Below the pieces are notes generated by a model, which saw nothing but the letters and a program-made list of their open reading frames with translations, was not told where the DNA came from and searched no databases. DNA of 64,000 nucleotides. Origin: Tritrichomonas musculus (taxonomy: Eukaryota; Parabasalia; Tritrichomonadida; Tritrichomonadidae). A program made the translations under genes and the position numbers. The DNA lies in contig JAPFFF010000002.1 of NCBI GenBank assembly GCA_039105265.1, positions 8,494,001 to 8,558,000 of the forward strand, given 5' to 3'. Positions 40,466-50,915 of the stretch are shown here, in pieces (the first letter of the stretch is position 1; every line of letters starts with the position of its first letter).

Positions 40466-40538
40466 TGGTCCCACAGGGACTCGAACCCTAGACCTTTGCG
40501 TTATCAGCACAACGCTCTACCGACTGAGCTATGAGACC
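40466..40538 (-). tRNA. tRNA-Ile with GAU anticodon
   Basis: The minus strand folds as a full cloverleaf. The acceptor GGTCTCA pairs with TGGGACC, the D arm is GCTC/GAGC, the anticodon stem is TTGTG/CGCAA with loop CTGATAA (anticodon GAT), and the T arm contains TTCGAGT. The discriminator is A, followed by a T run that would stop RNA polymerase III. No intron. The anticodon reads AUC/AUU isoleucine codons. Eukaryotic nuclear Ile tRNAs normally use AAU, so GAU is unusual. Confidence 0.92.
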
Positions 40539-40594
40539 TTCTGATTTTTCAATTTTTTTTTGGAAAATTTACCATAAATTCATCATACCAAATT

Positions 40595-40600
40595 TCATTT
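40595..40600 (+). promoter_or_regulatory. Initiator-like TCATTT before the BspA-type gene
   Basis: TCATTT lies 26 bases before the ATG at 40627 and 57 bases past the 5' end of the oppositely oriented tRNA-Ile, so the two share a short divergent promoter space. Confidence 0.35.
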
Positions 40601-40626
40601 AACATTTCTTGAACAAATATCTAAAA

Positions 40627-42909
40627 ATGGACATATATCAAGGAGATTTTATTAAAAACTGTAAAAAGATTGAACAAAATAAAATCATATATGCTTTAAA
40701 CGAAGAAAAAAAAGAAGCATATATCATTGATAATGATTTATCCGATTCATTTTGGAGTGAAATAACCATTCCACGATCAATTGAATACGAAGGACAGCAA
40801 TTCCCAATTACGATGATATTAGAAGAGTCATTCAAAAACACATTTTTTTATTCGATTGAATTTCCATCAGATTCAGCGCTCCAAATAATTGGAAAAGAAT
40901 CATTTTCAAAATCCAGAATTAAAAAGATCAATATTCCACCATCAGTGACCCAAATCTGTGAAAAGGCATTTTACTTTTGCTGTGATCTTACAATGGTAGA
41001 AATTACCCCTGATTCACAACTTCAAATTATTGGAAAAAACGCGTTTAATAGCTCGAATCTTGAGAGCATTTTCATTCCAAGCAAAGTTGTCCAAATATGT
41101 GAAGGCGCATTTAGTTTCAATGACTTACAAAACGTTTTTTTTTTAGAAAATTCAGAGCTCAGAATTATTGAGAAGGCAGCTTTTTCAAATACTATATTTG
41201 AAAACTTTATCGTCCCGCCTCATGTCACTCGAATTTGTAAAAAAGCATTTGCCGGCTGTGATAATCTTAATAGTATTGAATTTCCTGACAATTCTGAAAT
41301 TCAAACAATTGAAAAGAATGCATTTTACAATTCTGAAATTGAAAGCATTATTTTGCCATCGAGTATATCAGAACTTATGGATGGATGGTGCAACAATGCA
41401 AGCTCTTTAATTGAGGTGAGATTGTTGAGTGATAATGAATACTTCATGAATTATGAAGATAAAATGATAATTGGAAAAAGTGACATTCAAAATAAAGAAT
41501 TTGATGTTCTTGTTTTTGTTAACAGAAACATAGAAAAAGTTTCAATTCCTCCTTTTATCAAAATTATTGGATCAAACGCTTTTTCATACACACCGATTGA
41601 AGAAATTACTATTCCAAATCACATCACACGGATTTGTGAAGGTTCGTTTTCAAATTGTGAAAATTTGAATAAAATTGAATTTCAAGAAAATTCTGAATTG
41701 AAAGAAATTGGCAAAAATGCATTTTTACATACCAAAATTGATCACATTTTGATTCCATCAAGCGTTTCTCAACTTAGCGAAGGTTGGCTTGCTGGAATGT
41801 TCAATTTGAAGAAAGTTACAATCGATCCAGACAATCCGAATTTCATCAATTTTGAAAATAAAATGGTTCTTGGAAAGACAAATGCAGCGAAAGATGCATA
41901 TGATAAAATTATTTTCGCCTATCGAGATATAAAAGAAGTCAACATTCCATCGTTTATAACAACGATTGCATCTTTCTCTTTTTATGATTCAAATATTGAA
42001 AGTGTTTTCATTCCATCAAGTGTCACTCACATTTATCGTTATGCGTTTGCAAAATGCTCGAAGCTTGAAAAAGTCGAATTTGCACCTGACTCACAAATTC
42101 AAGTATTTGAAAAGTACGCGTTCTTTTCTTCACGAATTGAAAGCATTTGCGTTCCAACTAGTGTTGTAAAATTAAGTGAAGGATGTCTAGGTTTCTGTGG
42201 TTCACTCAAAAAGGTTGAATTTCAAAGTGATTCAAAACTTCAAATAATCGAAAAAAACGTATTCGATGCTGCACCAATAAAGAATATATCCATTCCTCGT
42301 CACGTTAAAATTATTGGTAAAAATGCGTTTCATTTTTGTACAAGGCTTCGTAATTTTAAGGTTCCATTTGATTCTGAGCTTCAAATAATTGGAAAAGAAG
42401 CTTTGATGGGTTCACCTATTAAACGTCTTTTCATTCCTCCTAGTGTAACAGACATCGGCGAGTATGGATTCTATAATTGTGAGAAGCTTTTAAGTGTTGT
42501 GATTCATCCCGATTCAATTCTGAAATCATTCGAGGCAGAAATGTTTTCTCGATCTCTCATCGATAGAGTTTTCATTCCTTCAACTGTAACAAAAATTTGT
42601 ATCGATGCTTTTGCTGGTTGCAGAAATCTGAAACACGTGGAAGTTCCAAACGATTCGAAACTTCGCACTATTGAAGACAATGCATTTGCATTTACACAAA
42701 TTGGAAGCTTTTTAATTCCTCCTTTCTTGGATAATATTAATAAAAATGCTTTCTTTTGCTGCGGATTTCTTCAAATAATCGAAATCGATGAAGATTCAAC
42801 TTTATCTTCTTTAAAATTGGCGTCTATCAATTATGATATATTAATTGTCATGATTCCAAGATCAACGAATGGCCATTTTAATAATTTCCAAATTATAATA
42901 AATAAATAA
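40627..42909 (+). CDS. BspA-type leucine-rich repeat (LRR_5) protein
   Basis: The product is 760 residues from the ATG at 40627; a longer in-frame stretch upstream has no ATG. After about 60 residues it is a tract of roughly 25 LRR_5 repeats of about 23 residues, of the type FIPSSVTxICExAFxxCxxLxxVE, covering most of the protein. Such repeats are known from the treponemal/Bacteroides BspA family and are massively expanded in trichomonads, where some members are surface-exposed. No signal peptide or C-terminal membrane anchor is visible, so this copy may be intracellular. The frame is intact and the stop overlaps TAAATAAATAAA. Confidence 0.9.
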   Translation: MDIYQGDFIKNCKKIEQNKIIYALNEEKKEAYIIDNDLSDSFWSEITIPRSIEYEGQQFPITMILEESFKNTFFYSIEFPSDSALQIIGKESFSKSRIKKINIPPSVTQICEKAFYFCCDLTMVEITPDSQLQIIGKNAFNSSNLESIFIPSKVVQICEGAFSFNDLQNVFFLENSELRIIEKAAFSNTIFENFIVPPHVTRICKKAFAGCDNLNSIEFPDNSEIQTIEKNAFYNSEIESIILPSSISELMDGWCNNASSLIEVRLLSDNEYFMNYEDKMIIGKSDIQNKEFDVLVFVNRNIEKVSIPPFIKIIGSNAFSYTPIEEITIPNHITRICEGSFSNCENLNKIEFQENSELKEIGKNAFLHTKIDHILIPSSVSQLSEGWLAGMFNLKKVTIDPDNPNFINFENKMVLGKTNAAKDAYDKIIFAYRDIKEVNIPSFITTIASFSFYDSNIESVFIPSSVTHIYRYAFAKCSKLEKVEFAPDSQIQVFEKYAFFSSRIESICVPTSVVKLSEGCLGFCGSLKKVEFQSDSKLQIIEKNVFDAAPIKNISIPRHVKIIGKNAFHFCTRLRNFKVPFDSELQIIGKEALMGSPIKRLFIPPSVTDIGEYGFYNCEKLLSVVIHPDSILKSFEAEMFSRSLIDRVFIPSTVTKICIDAFAGCRNLKHVEVPNDSKLRTIEDNAFAFTQIGSFLIPPFLDNINKNAFFCCGFLQIIEIDEDSTLSSLKLASINYDILIVMIPRSTNGHFNNFQIIINK

Positions 42910-42959
42910 ATAAATAATTAATTAAAGATAACCTGAATTTTTTATATTATAATACTATT

Positions 42960-43223
42960 TTATATTTTTATATAAACAAAGAAAGCCACATTGGTAGAAA
43001 TAAATTTTGAGTAATTAATAGTAATGATTGTGAATCCTGAAAAAGAACAAGAACCTATTTTTTCATCTTTTTCAGGAATAACCAAATTTCTTGTAAACTT
43101 GCCGTAATCTATATATTCATCATTGACAATTTCTCCCTTAAAGTATTTCACTGATTTAGAATTGATTTTATAAAGCAGAACTAGAACAAAAAATCTTATA
43201 CCAGAGTATTGTTTTTTAAACAA
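42960..43223 (-). pseudogene. Possible BspA-type remnant in a spacer
   Basis: An 87-codon minus-strand frame without ATG contains LVIPEKDEKIGSCSFSG and ITINYSKFIST, resembling one or two LRR_5 repeats. It is too short and too weak to be sure. The rest of 42910-43396 holds nothing recognised. Confidence 0.35.
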
Positions 43224-43396
43224 AAATCATTAATAATCAAAATTATTATTTTAAAAAAAAAATAAATATTTTAATTAGGTAAAAAAATTATATAATTATC
43301 TTATAATTAATAGGTTATTGTAAATACATGTATTTTAGTATTCCTACAGAAATAATTCAGATGAAAATTTTATAACGAACTTTTTGAGAACCACAA

Positions 43397-46216
43397 ATGT
43401 CCACTGATCCTGAAGAGCAACGTGAGGCTATAAAAAAAATCGAAAAAGAGTCATTTGCAATAGGAGAGAAAGTATGTCCTATATCGACACTATGGTTTCA
43501 AAAATGGAAGCAACAAGTAAATTATAATAATTCAATTGAACCAACGCCAACCAAAATGGGTCCTATAGATAATTCAAAAATAATATCAGATGGTAAACTA
43601 AAACAAAATCTTGTCGAAAATTATGATTATTGTTTAATCCACAAAGAATCATATGATCTACTTCAAAAATGGTATTCGGGAGGGCCAACTGTTGAGCTTG
43701 ATGTTATTTCAAATTCCAAAGGGAGACCTGCTGTTGTCACCAAATTCATTATTCTTAAAATCAACTACAAAAAAGAAGAAAAGCCTTTAGAAGTCCACAA
43801 ATACATGAAAATATCCGAAATCCACCAAAAAGCGAGGGAAATGTTTGCAATACCTGAAACAACGGCCACTCGACTTCTAGACTTTTTCAGTCAAATAGTT
43901 GGTTTTGAATTCAAAGATGACAAATATTTAGATAATTATCCGATTATTTCCAACGAGCAAATATTATTAGATTACAAAATAGATCCACAAACAGATAAAC
44001 TGGAAGAACCTTCAAAAAGTTCATCGGAAAATACCGAAAAAGATAAAAAAGAGGAAGACGATCAAAAACAATTCAAAAAAGAAGACGCTCAAAAACAGGT
44101 GAAAAAAGATGAAATTAATGAAGAAACTCTCTGGTATTCGTATTCACTTAAAAAGCAAAACAAGACCAATTCAAATCTAAATACAATAACCGTTTTCTCA
44201 CCTTCAACGAGCCGAAATTATATCGGAATTTCTGGGTTCCAAAACCTTGGCAACACCTGCTTCTTCAACTCCGGGACACAGTGTCTCATGCACACTTTTC
44301 CGCTTGTTTCGAAATTTGTTCTCAATGACGACTGGCAATTTGACCTTAATTTGACCAACAAAATTGGAATGAAAGGTGAATTGGCCAAAACTTTTGCATC
44401 GCTTGCAAAAGAGGTTTGGAACGGCGGTTATCAGACGATAGCCCCTTCAAATTTGAAATACGTTATCGGCCGTTTTCGTGACACTTTTGCTGGCTACGAC
44501 CAGCAGGACTCGCACGAGCTCATCTACGCAATGCTCGACGGAATCCACGAGGACTTGAACAGGTGCAGGAAGAAGCCAAGCGTGGAGCCCGTCGAAGGCG
44601 ACGGAACTGACGATGATGAGAAAGCGGTTGAAGCATGGAAACGATACAAATTGATAAATGATTCTATCGTTGTTGACATTTTTGACGGGCTCTTCAGATC
44701 AAAGCTGCTCTGCCCAAAATGCAATTCAACAACCGTCGTATTTGACCCTTATAGGTCAATTCCTCTGCCGATAGAGAAGCCGCACACAAAAAAATTGAAG
44801 GTCGTGTTCGTCCCTTTCGAGTTCGCCGAGGAAAGAAAGAACTTGAAGATAGAGATACCTTCAGCGCCATGCAAGAACTTCAACAGAATCGCTTCAGAGC
44901 AGATTTCAAAGATAATCGGCAGAAAGGTCGTGGTCAAGCTCGGTGCACAGTTATACAAGGGTTACCCACTGCAGTGGGGAATCAAAAATATTTGCGTCTC
45001 TACAGCAACCGTGTTCGCTTTTGAGATGCCAAATTATTACATTGAAAAAGTGGAACAGGAGAAAAAACAAGAAGAACAAAATAAAGATCGACATGAAGTT
45101 ACTGATAAAGACAAAAATGAACAAAAGAAGGATCAGCAAGAAGTTACTGATATTGAAATGAATGGAGAAAATAAAGAAAAGAAAGTGACTGATGAAGAAA
45201 AGAGTTCTGTAAAGAAGCCAATTTTCATGACATGCAGCATTGACGTTAAGGCCAAATTGAACCAAGCTGGCATTGTTAACGTCACTACGAAGATTGGCTA
45301 TCCCTTCCTTGTTGATGTGAGCGACCTTCCAGACGACTTTGACGAGTCAGATGGCAAGCTTCAATTTGAGCAGCGCGTTGCAGAAAGGCTGAGCTCTCTC
45401 TGGCCTGCCCAGAAGAGTGCCGATGAAGGCAGCAGCAAGAAGGGGGAAGAAGCCACTCCCATTGACAAGCTATTCAGGAGCAAGATGGAGATCTCTCTTC
45501 CTCAGGGCTTCGCTTTTTCCGGTCCAACAGAGAAGCTTTTGTCGACCTTCAAGTCGACGTCTTCGTACTACTTCTACAAGCAGAGCGCTGCGAAGGAGAA
45601 GATCAAGACGCCCAGCAAAGCCAGCCAGACGTTTGTCAGCTCCTTGGCAATAATCTATCTGAACGAGGACTCAAACTTCTCTGCAGCATCGCTATTGAAG
45701 AACATCCAACTCGATCCAGAGAAGAAGAAGAAAGAAAGTGACGCACTGACACTTTCAAAGTGCTTCGAATTCTTCTCTTTGCCAGACGTCCTTGACGAAA
45801 ACAACCAGTGGTACTGCCCCAAATGCAAGCAGTTTGTCTGCGCGGAAAAGAAGCTGGACATCTGGGCGCTTCCTCAGATACTCATCATTCAATTGAAGAG
45901 GTTCTACGGAAGCGGCTGGTCAGCAAAAAAGCTCGACTATCTCGTCGACTTCCCAGAAATCTTGGATATGAAGAAGTACGTCATCGGACCTCAGAAAAAT
46001 GAGGAGGAGATAAAATACAGACTCTACGCAGTGTCAAATCAGTTCGGAAACTTGGGATTCGGCCACTACACTGCATACGCTAGAGTAAGGGACCCGAAGG
46101 AACCTGACGCTGATAAGGGCTGGTATAATTTTGACGACTCATCTGTGTCAAAAGCATCTGAAGCTAATGCACACTCGGCGGCGGCTTACGTGCTGTTCTA
46201 TGAAAGAATTAAATAA
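43397..46216 (+). CDS. Ubiquitin carboxyl-terminal hydrolase (DUSP-USP type)
   Basis: The 939-residue product has an N-terminal DUSP-like domain (about 20-110; LWFQKWKQQV and YDLLQKWYSGGPTVEL), a ubiquitin-like region (about 112-195) and a catalytic USP domain from about 275. The Cys box is NLGNTCFFNS (Cys288), the His box GFGHYTAYAR (His890), and the acidic residue is in WYNFDD (Asp913). The paired CPKC motifs (LLCPKC and WYCPKC) match the USP zinc fingers. A charged Lys/Glu insert interrupts the catalytic domain (about 555-610). This is the layout of human USP4/11/15, which remove ubiquitin from proteins. All catalytic residues are present. From about 44220 on the DNA is clearly GC-richer than the 5' part. 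Confidence 0.93.
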   Translation: MSTDPEEQREAIKKIEKESFAIGEKVCPISTLWFQKWKQQVNYNNSIEPTPTKMGPIDNSKIISDGKLKQNLVENYDYCLIHKESYDLLQKWYSGGPTVELDVISNSKGRPAVVTKFIILKINYKKEEKPLEVHKYMKISEIHQKAREMFAIPETTATRLLDFFSQIVGFEFKDDKYLDNYPIISNEQILLDYKIDPQTDKLEEPSKSSSENTEKDKKEEDDQKQFKKEDAQKQVKKDEINEETLWYSYSLKKQNKTNSNLNTITVFSPSTSRNYIGISGFQNLGNTCFFNSGTQCLMHTFPLVSKFVLNDDWQFDLNLTNKIGMKGELAKTFASLAKEVWNGGYQTIAPSNLKYVIGRFRDTFAGYDQQDSHELIYAMLDGIHEDLNRCRKKPSVEPVEGDGTDDDEKAVEAWKRYKLINDSIVVDIFDGLFRSKLLCPKCNSTTVVFDPYRSIPLPIEKPHTKKLKVVFVPFEFAEERKNLKIEIPSAPCKNFNRIASEQISKIIGRKVVVKLGAQLYKGYPLQWGIKNICVSTATVFAFEMPNYYIEKVEQEKKQEEQNKDRHEVTDKDKNEQKKDQQEVTDIEMNGENKEKKVTDEEKSSVKKPIFMTCSIDVKAKLNQAGIVNVTTKIGYPFLVDVSDLPDDFDESDGKLQFEQRVAERLSSLWPAQKSADEGSSKKGEEATPIDKLFRSKMEISLPQGFAFSGPTEKLLSTFKSTSSYYFYKQSAAKEKIKTPSKASQTFVSSLAIIYLNEDSNFSAASLLKNIQLDPEKKKKESDALTLSKCFEFFSLPDVLDENNQWYCPKCKQFVCAEKKLDIWALPQILIIQLKRFYGSGWSAKKLDYLVDFPEILDMKKYVIGPQKNEEEIKYRLYAVSNQFGNLGFGHYTAYARVRDPKEPDADKGWYNFDDSSVSKASEANAHSAAAYVLFYERIK

Positions 46217-46892
46217 AAATTATATATATTACTCGTTCTATAAAAAATATACATATTTATCTCTCATCAGATTGCATTTTTTCTTTTTTTAGTTAATATC
46301 ACATAATTAAATCTACATTCACAAATCTCAAAAAAAAAAAAAAAAAGCTTTTGGGTGTGAAAATTATATTGACATATACTGTGTATTTGAAAGCATAGAT
46401 CTATTTGATGATCTTTTAAATGAGAATTTGATGTGAAAAAAAAAAAAAAAAACATTTTAAGTGGAACAAAATGTATAATTGAACCTGAAACTTTATCAAG
46501 TTAAAAATTTACGGAAAATGTTGACTTTTTCTTTTTTGGAATTGTAATGCATATCAATCTTCACAAGATGATAAATTCCAAAAATTAACTATGTTGATCT
46601 TGTAAAAAAAAGATTAAATTGTCTTCAAAAATCACATAAAATTCTTGTCATTTTCTCACTATTAAGAAAACCAAATTTCACCAATAATTATTTAATTAAT
46701 CAAAAACAAAAAGATGATGTTAATAAATGGATTTGATGACTCTAACTCAATTCCATGCTCTCATCTTATATAATCCTTGATGCATTTAAGTTTTTCTCAA
46801 CTTCTATACTTATAAAAAATCATTTTATTTTAAAATAAGATATATATTTATTAACCTCAATTAAAAAACAACTATAATATTATCCAGTGTGC
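46217..46892. other. Convergent intergenic spacer
   Basis: It contains two A runs (about 46329 and 46437) and AT-rich sequence. No gene, TIR pair or RNA was recognised. Confidence 0.55.
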
Positions 46893-48020
46893 CTAGTTTG
46901 TTGGATAGTATCTATCACAACGTAGGTCAGACTTTGCATATCCATATTTCATGAACAATCCAATTTGATTAATTGTTCCATTCATTGTAATGTGAGAGTC
47001 TCTATATTTTCTAATTGTCTTTCTCATGAATTCAATTCTTTCAGGCGTCAATTTATTCACAACATCAACGAATTGTTCCGCATCTTTTGAAAGCAAATAA
47101 AAGCCGATATCTTTCCAAGGGAAAGAAGAATTCATGTAAGGAACCCAGAGGTGGTCGTCGAAAGCGAGAATTGGAATCAAGCCCAATTCCAACGTTTCAG
47201 TTGTACGAAAACAACCTCTTCCATTACCTCTAGGTGAAAGTATAAGGTCATAACTACGATACAAATCGGACCAATTAGCAACTTTTTGAGTAAAAACCGA
47301 AATATTTTCTTTGAAAAAATTCTGAAAAATTCTGACAATTTTCAATCTATTCATTCTCTTTAATTTGCCAATGAATAAGATTGTGTTTTTCTTTGGCAAA
47401 GGATCAACAAGTTGTTGCTCTCTCGTATGCAGGAATATTGGAATGTGTCCTTTTCCAGAAGGCGAAATAATGAGAATGTTTGGAGGAACGGCATTCCATG
47501 TTGATACACTTCCTTCTATTCCGTAACTGCTCTGTGCAACTGTGATGTAAAGAAAGTCTGGCTTAAGCATTTTAAAATACGGTTCGACTAATTTTTGATA
47601 CTGATGCTTCTTCTTTTTATATATATTCAGCCAGGGAACAAAAACAGGAATATATGGGCCAAATTCTGTGATGCTTTTATTACAACAAAATGTAGAAATC
47701 CATACATCTTCAATCCAAGGACCATCATATCCTGCCCATGAGTGGGTCGGATATAGTCTGGCCTCTTTTGTTAAATTTAATAATCTGTGATATTCTTCAT
47801 TCCGTTCTTCTTGGCTGTGAAATGGAATATCATGATATCCATATGTAGAATTTGATTGTTTCAAACATAAGAGGCCAAGTTGATGAAGTTCAATTTCTGA
47901 ACAATGATAATTTAAATTTGTATTGAGTTTTATGTGAAATTTCCTGAATGTAATTAATTTAATTGTTATGTAACGCAGTATTATGCAAAAAATTGCATCG
48001 AATAATGCAATACAATCCAT
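46893..48020 (-). CDS. Exostosin-like glycosyltransferase (GT47), type II membrane protein
   Basis: The 375-residue product has an N-terminal hydrophobic stretch (about 3-22), as in Golgi type II enzymes, then an exostosin-type domain. Recognisable parts are the phrase WAGYDGPWIEDVWIS and ILFIGKLKRMNR. The diagnostic C-terminal box SPRGNGRGCFRTTETLELG is followed by IPILAFDDHLWVPY, which in this family binds the nucleotide sugar. Exostosins polymerise or extend glycans; the substrate here is unknown, and trichomonads make large surface glycoconjugates. The frame is intact. The neighbour at 43397 converges on it. Confidence 0.88.
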   Translation of the reverse strand: MDCIALFDAIFCIILRYITIKLITFRKFHIKLNTNLNYHCSEIELHQLGLLCLKQSNSTYGYHDIPFHSQEERNEEYHRLLNLTKEARLYPTHSWAGYDGPWIEDVWISTFCCNKSITEFGPYIPVFVPWLNIYKKKKHQYQKLVEPYFKMLKPDFLYITVAQSSYGIEGSVSTWNAVPPNILIISPSGKGHIPIFLHTREQQLVDPLPKKNTILFIGKLKRMNRLKIVRIFQNFFKENISVFTQKVANWSDLYRSYDLILSPRGNGRGCFRTTETLELGLIPILAFDDHLWVPYMNSSFPWKDIGFYLLSKDAEQFVDVVNKLTPERIEFMRKTIRKYRDSHITMNGTINQIGLFMKYGYAKSDLRCDRYYPTN

Positions 48021-48351
48021 TAATCGATTAATTCAGCTTAATATTGGCCTTGAATAAAAAAATATAACCATATTATTGTTAAATCTGTATAAACAATATA
48101 TTTAAATATAGCACAATTGCATTATTATTACATAAATTTCAGAACGTTGATAATATTTTTTTCTCTAATTAATAATCAAATAATGAAATCTTGCCAGTTT
48201 ATGCAAGTATAATATTTGTAACTACTATAAAAAGCTTACAAATAATCTCATATTCAGGCCATAAGCAGCGTTTTTGTTGTACATCAAATGATCAATAATT
48301 ATTTTATTTGGAAATAAAAAAAGCATAGAGTTTTTTTTTAATAATCAAATA
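48021..48351. other. Short intergenic spacer
   Basis: AT-rich sequence between the glycosyltransferase and the decayed gene upstream; nothing recognised. Confidence 0.55.
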
Positions 48352-50219
48352 TTAGATTTCATAAGTTTCTTGAAATACATGGAGAGGTGTTACTATACGA
48401 TCAGCATCATCAAAACTCCTGATGAGTGCTTTTAATATTTCATAGCGATGATTTGAGAATTTTCCAACGAATCTCTTTATTCGTTGTTCATTCTCCCAAA
48501 AACACCTAATTCTATAAATTGGATAGAATTTCTCAATAACCAAAAGTGCTTCACCAATTGTAATCGGATATTTTGCATCAGAATAATCATTATTTGGATC
48601 AAATTTAATGTTAATGTGACTCATCCTTTTGTTGAAGCAGTAAACAAATGCAATCCATGCTTCATATGGCCAATCTCCGTGACCAAGATTAAGTTCTTTT
48701 TGTATTGATTTGATTTCTGTTCCACCAATTTGATCTTTATGGAACAAGATTTTTGGTTGAATTGTAATTCTTCATCTAAATCTAACTTGAATGATTGAGG
48801 TAGAATTTCATCTGTTTCTTCACTTTAAAAATATTTTGTTAATAACAATGTGTTTTCTAACTATTGGAATAGCTTTATTACATTTATATAAAATTGCTGA
48901 AATTGCAACAATATCTGCTAGTGGATCATTGCATGAATTCAATTTATTAGAAACAATTTTTGGAGCAAGAAACTTAGCAACTTCTAACAATTTTCGATTA
49001 ATTAAGAATGAAATGGATCTTAAAGCAGCAACTTTTAAATTCACATCTTCATCTCGAATAAAAGAATAACTCTTTTTGCTAATCTCTTTATAATGCTGAA
49101 GGCTTATCCATTGCCTTTTTTCGTGTTGTTTAGCTAATAAATTATCTGGTTTAGTTGTATTAGAAGAAGGATCTTCATTATATTCAGATATTTCTTTTTG
49201 TATATTACCAAAATTAAATGGTGCTTTATCATTTTTCAGGAATATCTCCTTAATAAATGCACTCATTGCTGGTGAATCTGAAATCATTTTTGTTGTTTCA
49301 TTTGTTCTTATTCATGTTATTATTTCTATATTTTGATGAGGAAGATGATTAAAATCAATTATTTGTCTGAATTCATAAAGGATTGTGAGTGTATCAATAA
49401 AATGTTGTATATCGTTATTAATAATTTTTTCTATTACATTCAGATTATTTAAATTAAATGTTTCTTTACTTTAAATGCATCTTGTTAGTAAATCGTGTTT
49501 GTTCTTTAATGTTTCAAATGAATCAAAAACAAATCGAAAATCCGTAATTTCTTGTTCATTACTTAATCCAATTACATGATATATTTCTTTAAATACAGTA
49601 TCTGTTTCATCATTTAAATTAAGATTCTTAATTGATGAATCATCATTAACCATTGTGATTTTTGATAAAATTCAATTAGTTCTCTTGCTTCTTTGAGAGG
49701 ATTTTTACTCTCTGAAATTGAATTAAATAAATTCAAAAAAGAAAATAATACTTGACCACCAATATCTTTAGGCATGTATTGAAATATTTTTGATTCATGA
49801 ATTTGATTGTAAAATTTGATAAGATCAATCATACTTAAACTATTATATGAGTCATTAAAAATCAAAAATTCATTGTTTGGATATTTCAAAAACATTTTAT
49901 ATAATTGAAAATATCTAATTCGCGAAAAGTAGCTTTCGTTTCCATGATCATCTAAAAATAAAACTGTCGAACTATACGGGTTATCTAATAATATTCGTTC
50001 ATTTCTGCTTAATACAACTGTAAAATCTGTAAAATAATCAAAATCGAATTGTGATGAATCAATATCAATTTGAAATATATTTTTATCAATTTGATAATAA
50101 CTTTTGTTACTTGTGTGAATGAATCTGTCATAATATTGTTTGTTTCCAAAAGCAAATACCTTAGCGCAAAGTGGGCTGACATAAAAAATTAATAGCAAAA
50201 TCTCGAATGAGAATGCCAT
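48352..50219 (-). pseudogene. Broken copy of an unrecognised, largely helical protein
   Basis: From ATG at 50219 a coding-like reading continues for about 620 codons but changes frame or stops several times (near 49660, 49475, 49290 and 48780). The N-terminal part has a hydrophobic start (FEILLLIFYVSPLCAKVFAF) and an acidic, Phe/Tyr-rich section. The later parts contain helical pairs such as DVNLKVAALRSISFLINRKL and VAISAILYKCNKAIPIVRKH, reminiscent of HEAT/armadillo repeats. I do not recognise the family. The quality of the remaining codons suggests fairly recent loss. Confidence 0.6.
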
Positions 50220-50373
50220 TTGAAATTATGTTCCAATCTGGAATACTACTTATAAGGTGGATAAAAACAAATTTTTGACCATCAATTTGGTTCAACATAT
50301 TTTACAGATTGCTTAGAAATAATAATGAGAATAGCCCGTACTTTTTTATTCAATATTTTATTTCAAAGATTTA

Positions 50374-50740
50374 AACTAAGTTTTTTAATTATTACCTTAT
50401 TCACAAAAAAATTGAGAGATTTTAATTCAAATTTTCTATGAGTCTTCAGAAAGTAGGACGATAAGTAGGGACAAATTATTTTTTTTAAAATACCATATCT
50501 TTCAATTTTGAGAAGATGAAAATAAAAAAAAAGAATATAAAAATGTTTTTTATTCAGGAAAAATACCTTTTAAATAGCTTTGGGAGCCTTTGAGGGCTAA
50601 ACCCAATTGGTTAAGGTAATAGCGGGAGCCTCGACCTGAAATGAATGAAGGTATTCATGCCTTAATAACTTAAAAAAAAATATTTAGCTTTATTCAAATT
50701 TGAGAGGACGATAAGAAGGGACAAATTAAAAAACTTAGTT
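50374..50740. mobile_element. Possible mariner-like MITE, 367 bp
   Basis: Inverted ends of 17 bp, AACTAAGTTTTTTAATT, are bounded by TA (50372-50373 and 50741-50742). Inside are two direct copies of AGGACGATAAG-AGGGACAAA (about 50455 and 50703). Between them lies a GC-richer patch (about 50575-50665) with a GGTTAAGGTAATAGCG stretch that faintly resembles a pol III A box. A diverged copy of the left inner part recurs at about 61008-61090. Confidence 0.5.
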
Positions 50741-50915
50741 TATTATTATTCAATTTTTAATTCAATTTTTTTTTTATACTTCAAAATAAAATTAAAACTA
50801 TCTCAATGTTTACAAAATGTAATAATAATATTTTAATAAATTAATGATTTTTATTCTTTAATTTTTCATAAAAACTAAAATTATGTTAAATCCAATGAAA
50901 TGATGAAATCTCATT

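Noticed and set aside
40609-40626. Upstream extension of the BspA-type gene, and similar extensions at 38519-38563 and 54437-54478
   Set aside because: These would start at TTG. A eukaryotic nuclear gene is expected to start at ATG, so the first in-frame ATG was used.
43397-46216. Bacterial gene transfer to explain the GC-rich part of the deubiquitinase
   Set aside because: The DUSP-USP layout is typically eukaryotic and all motifs are in place, so composition alone does not support bacterial origin.
50575-50665. tRNA or SINE-like patch with a GGTTAAGGTAATAGCG stretch
   Set aside because: No cloverleaf or acceptor stem can be formed and no convincing B box is present.
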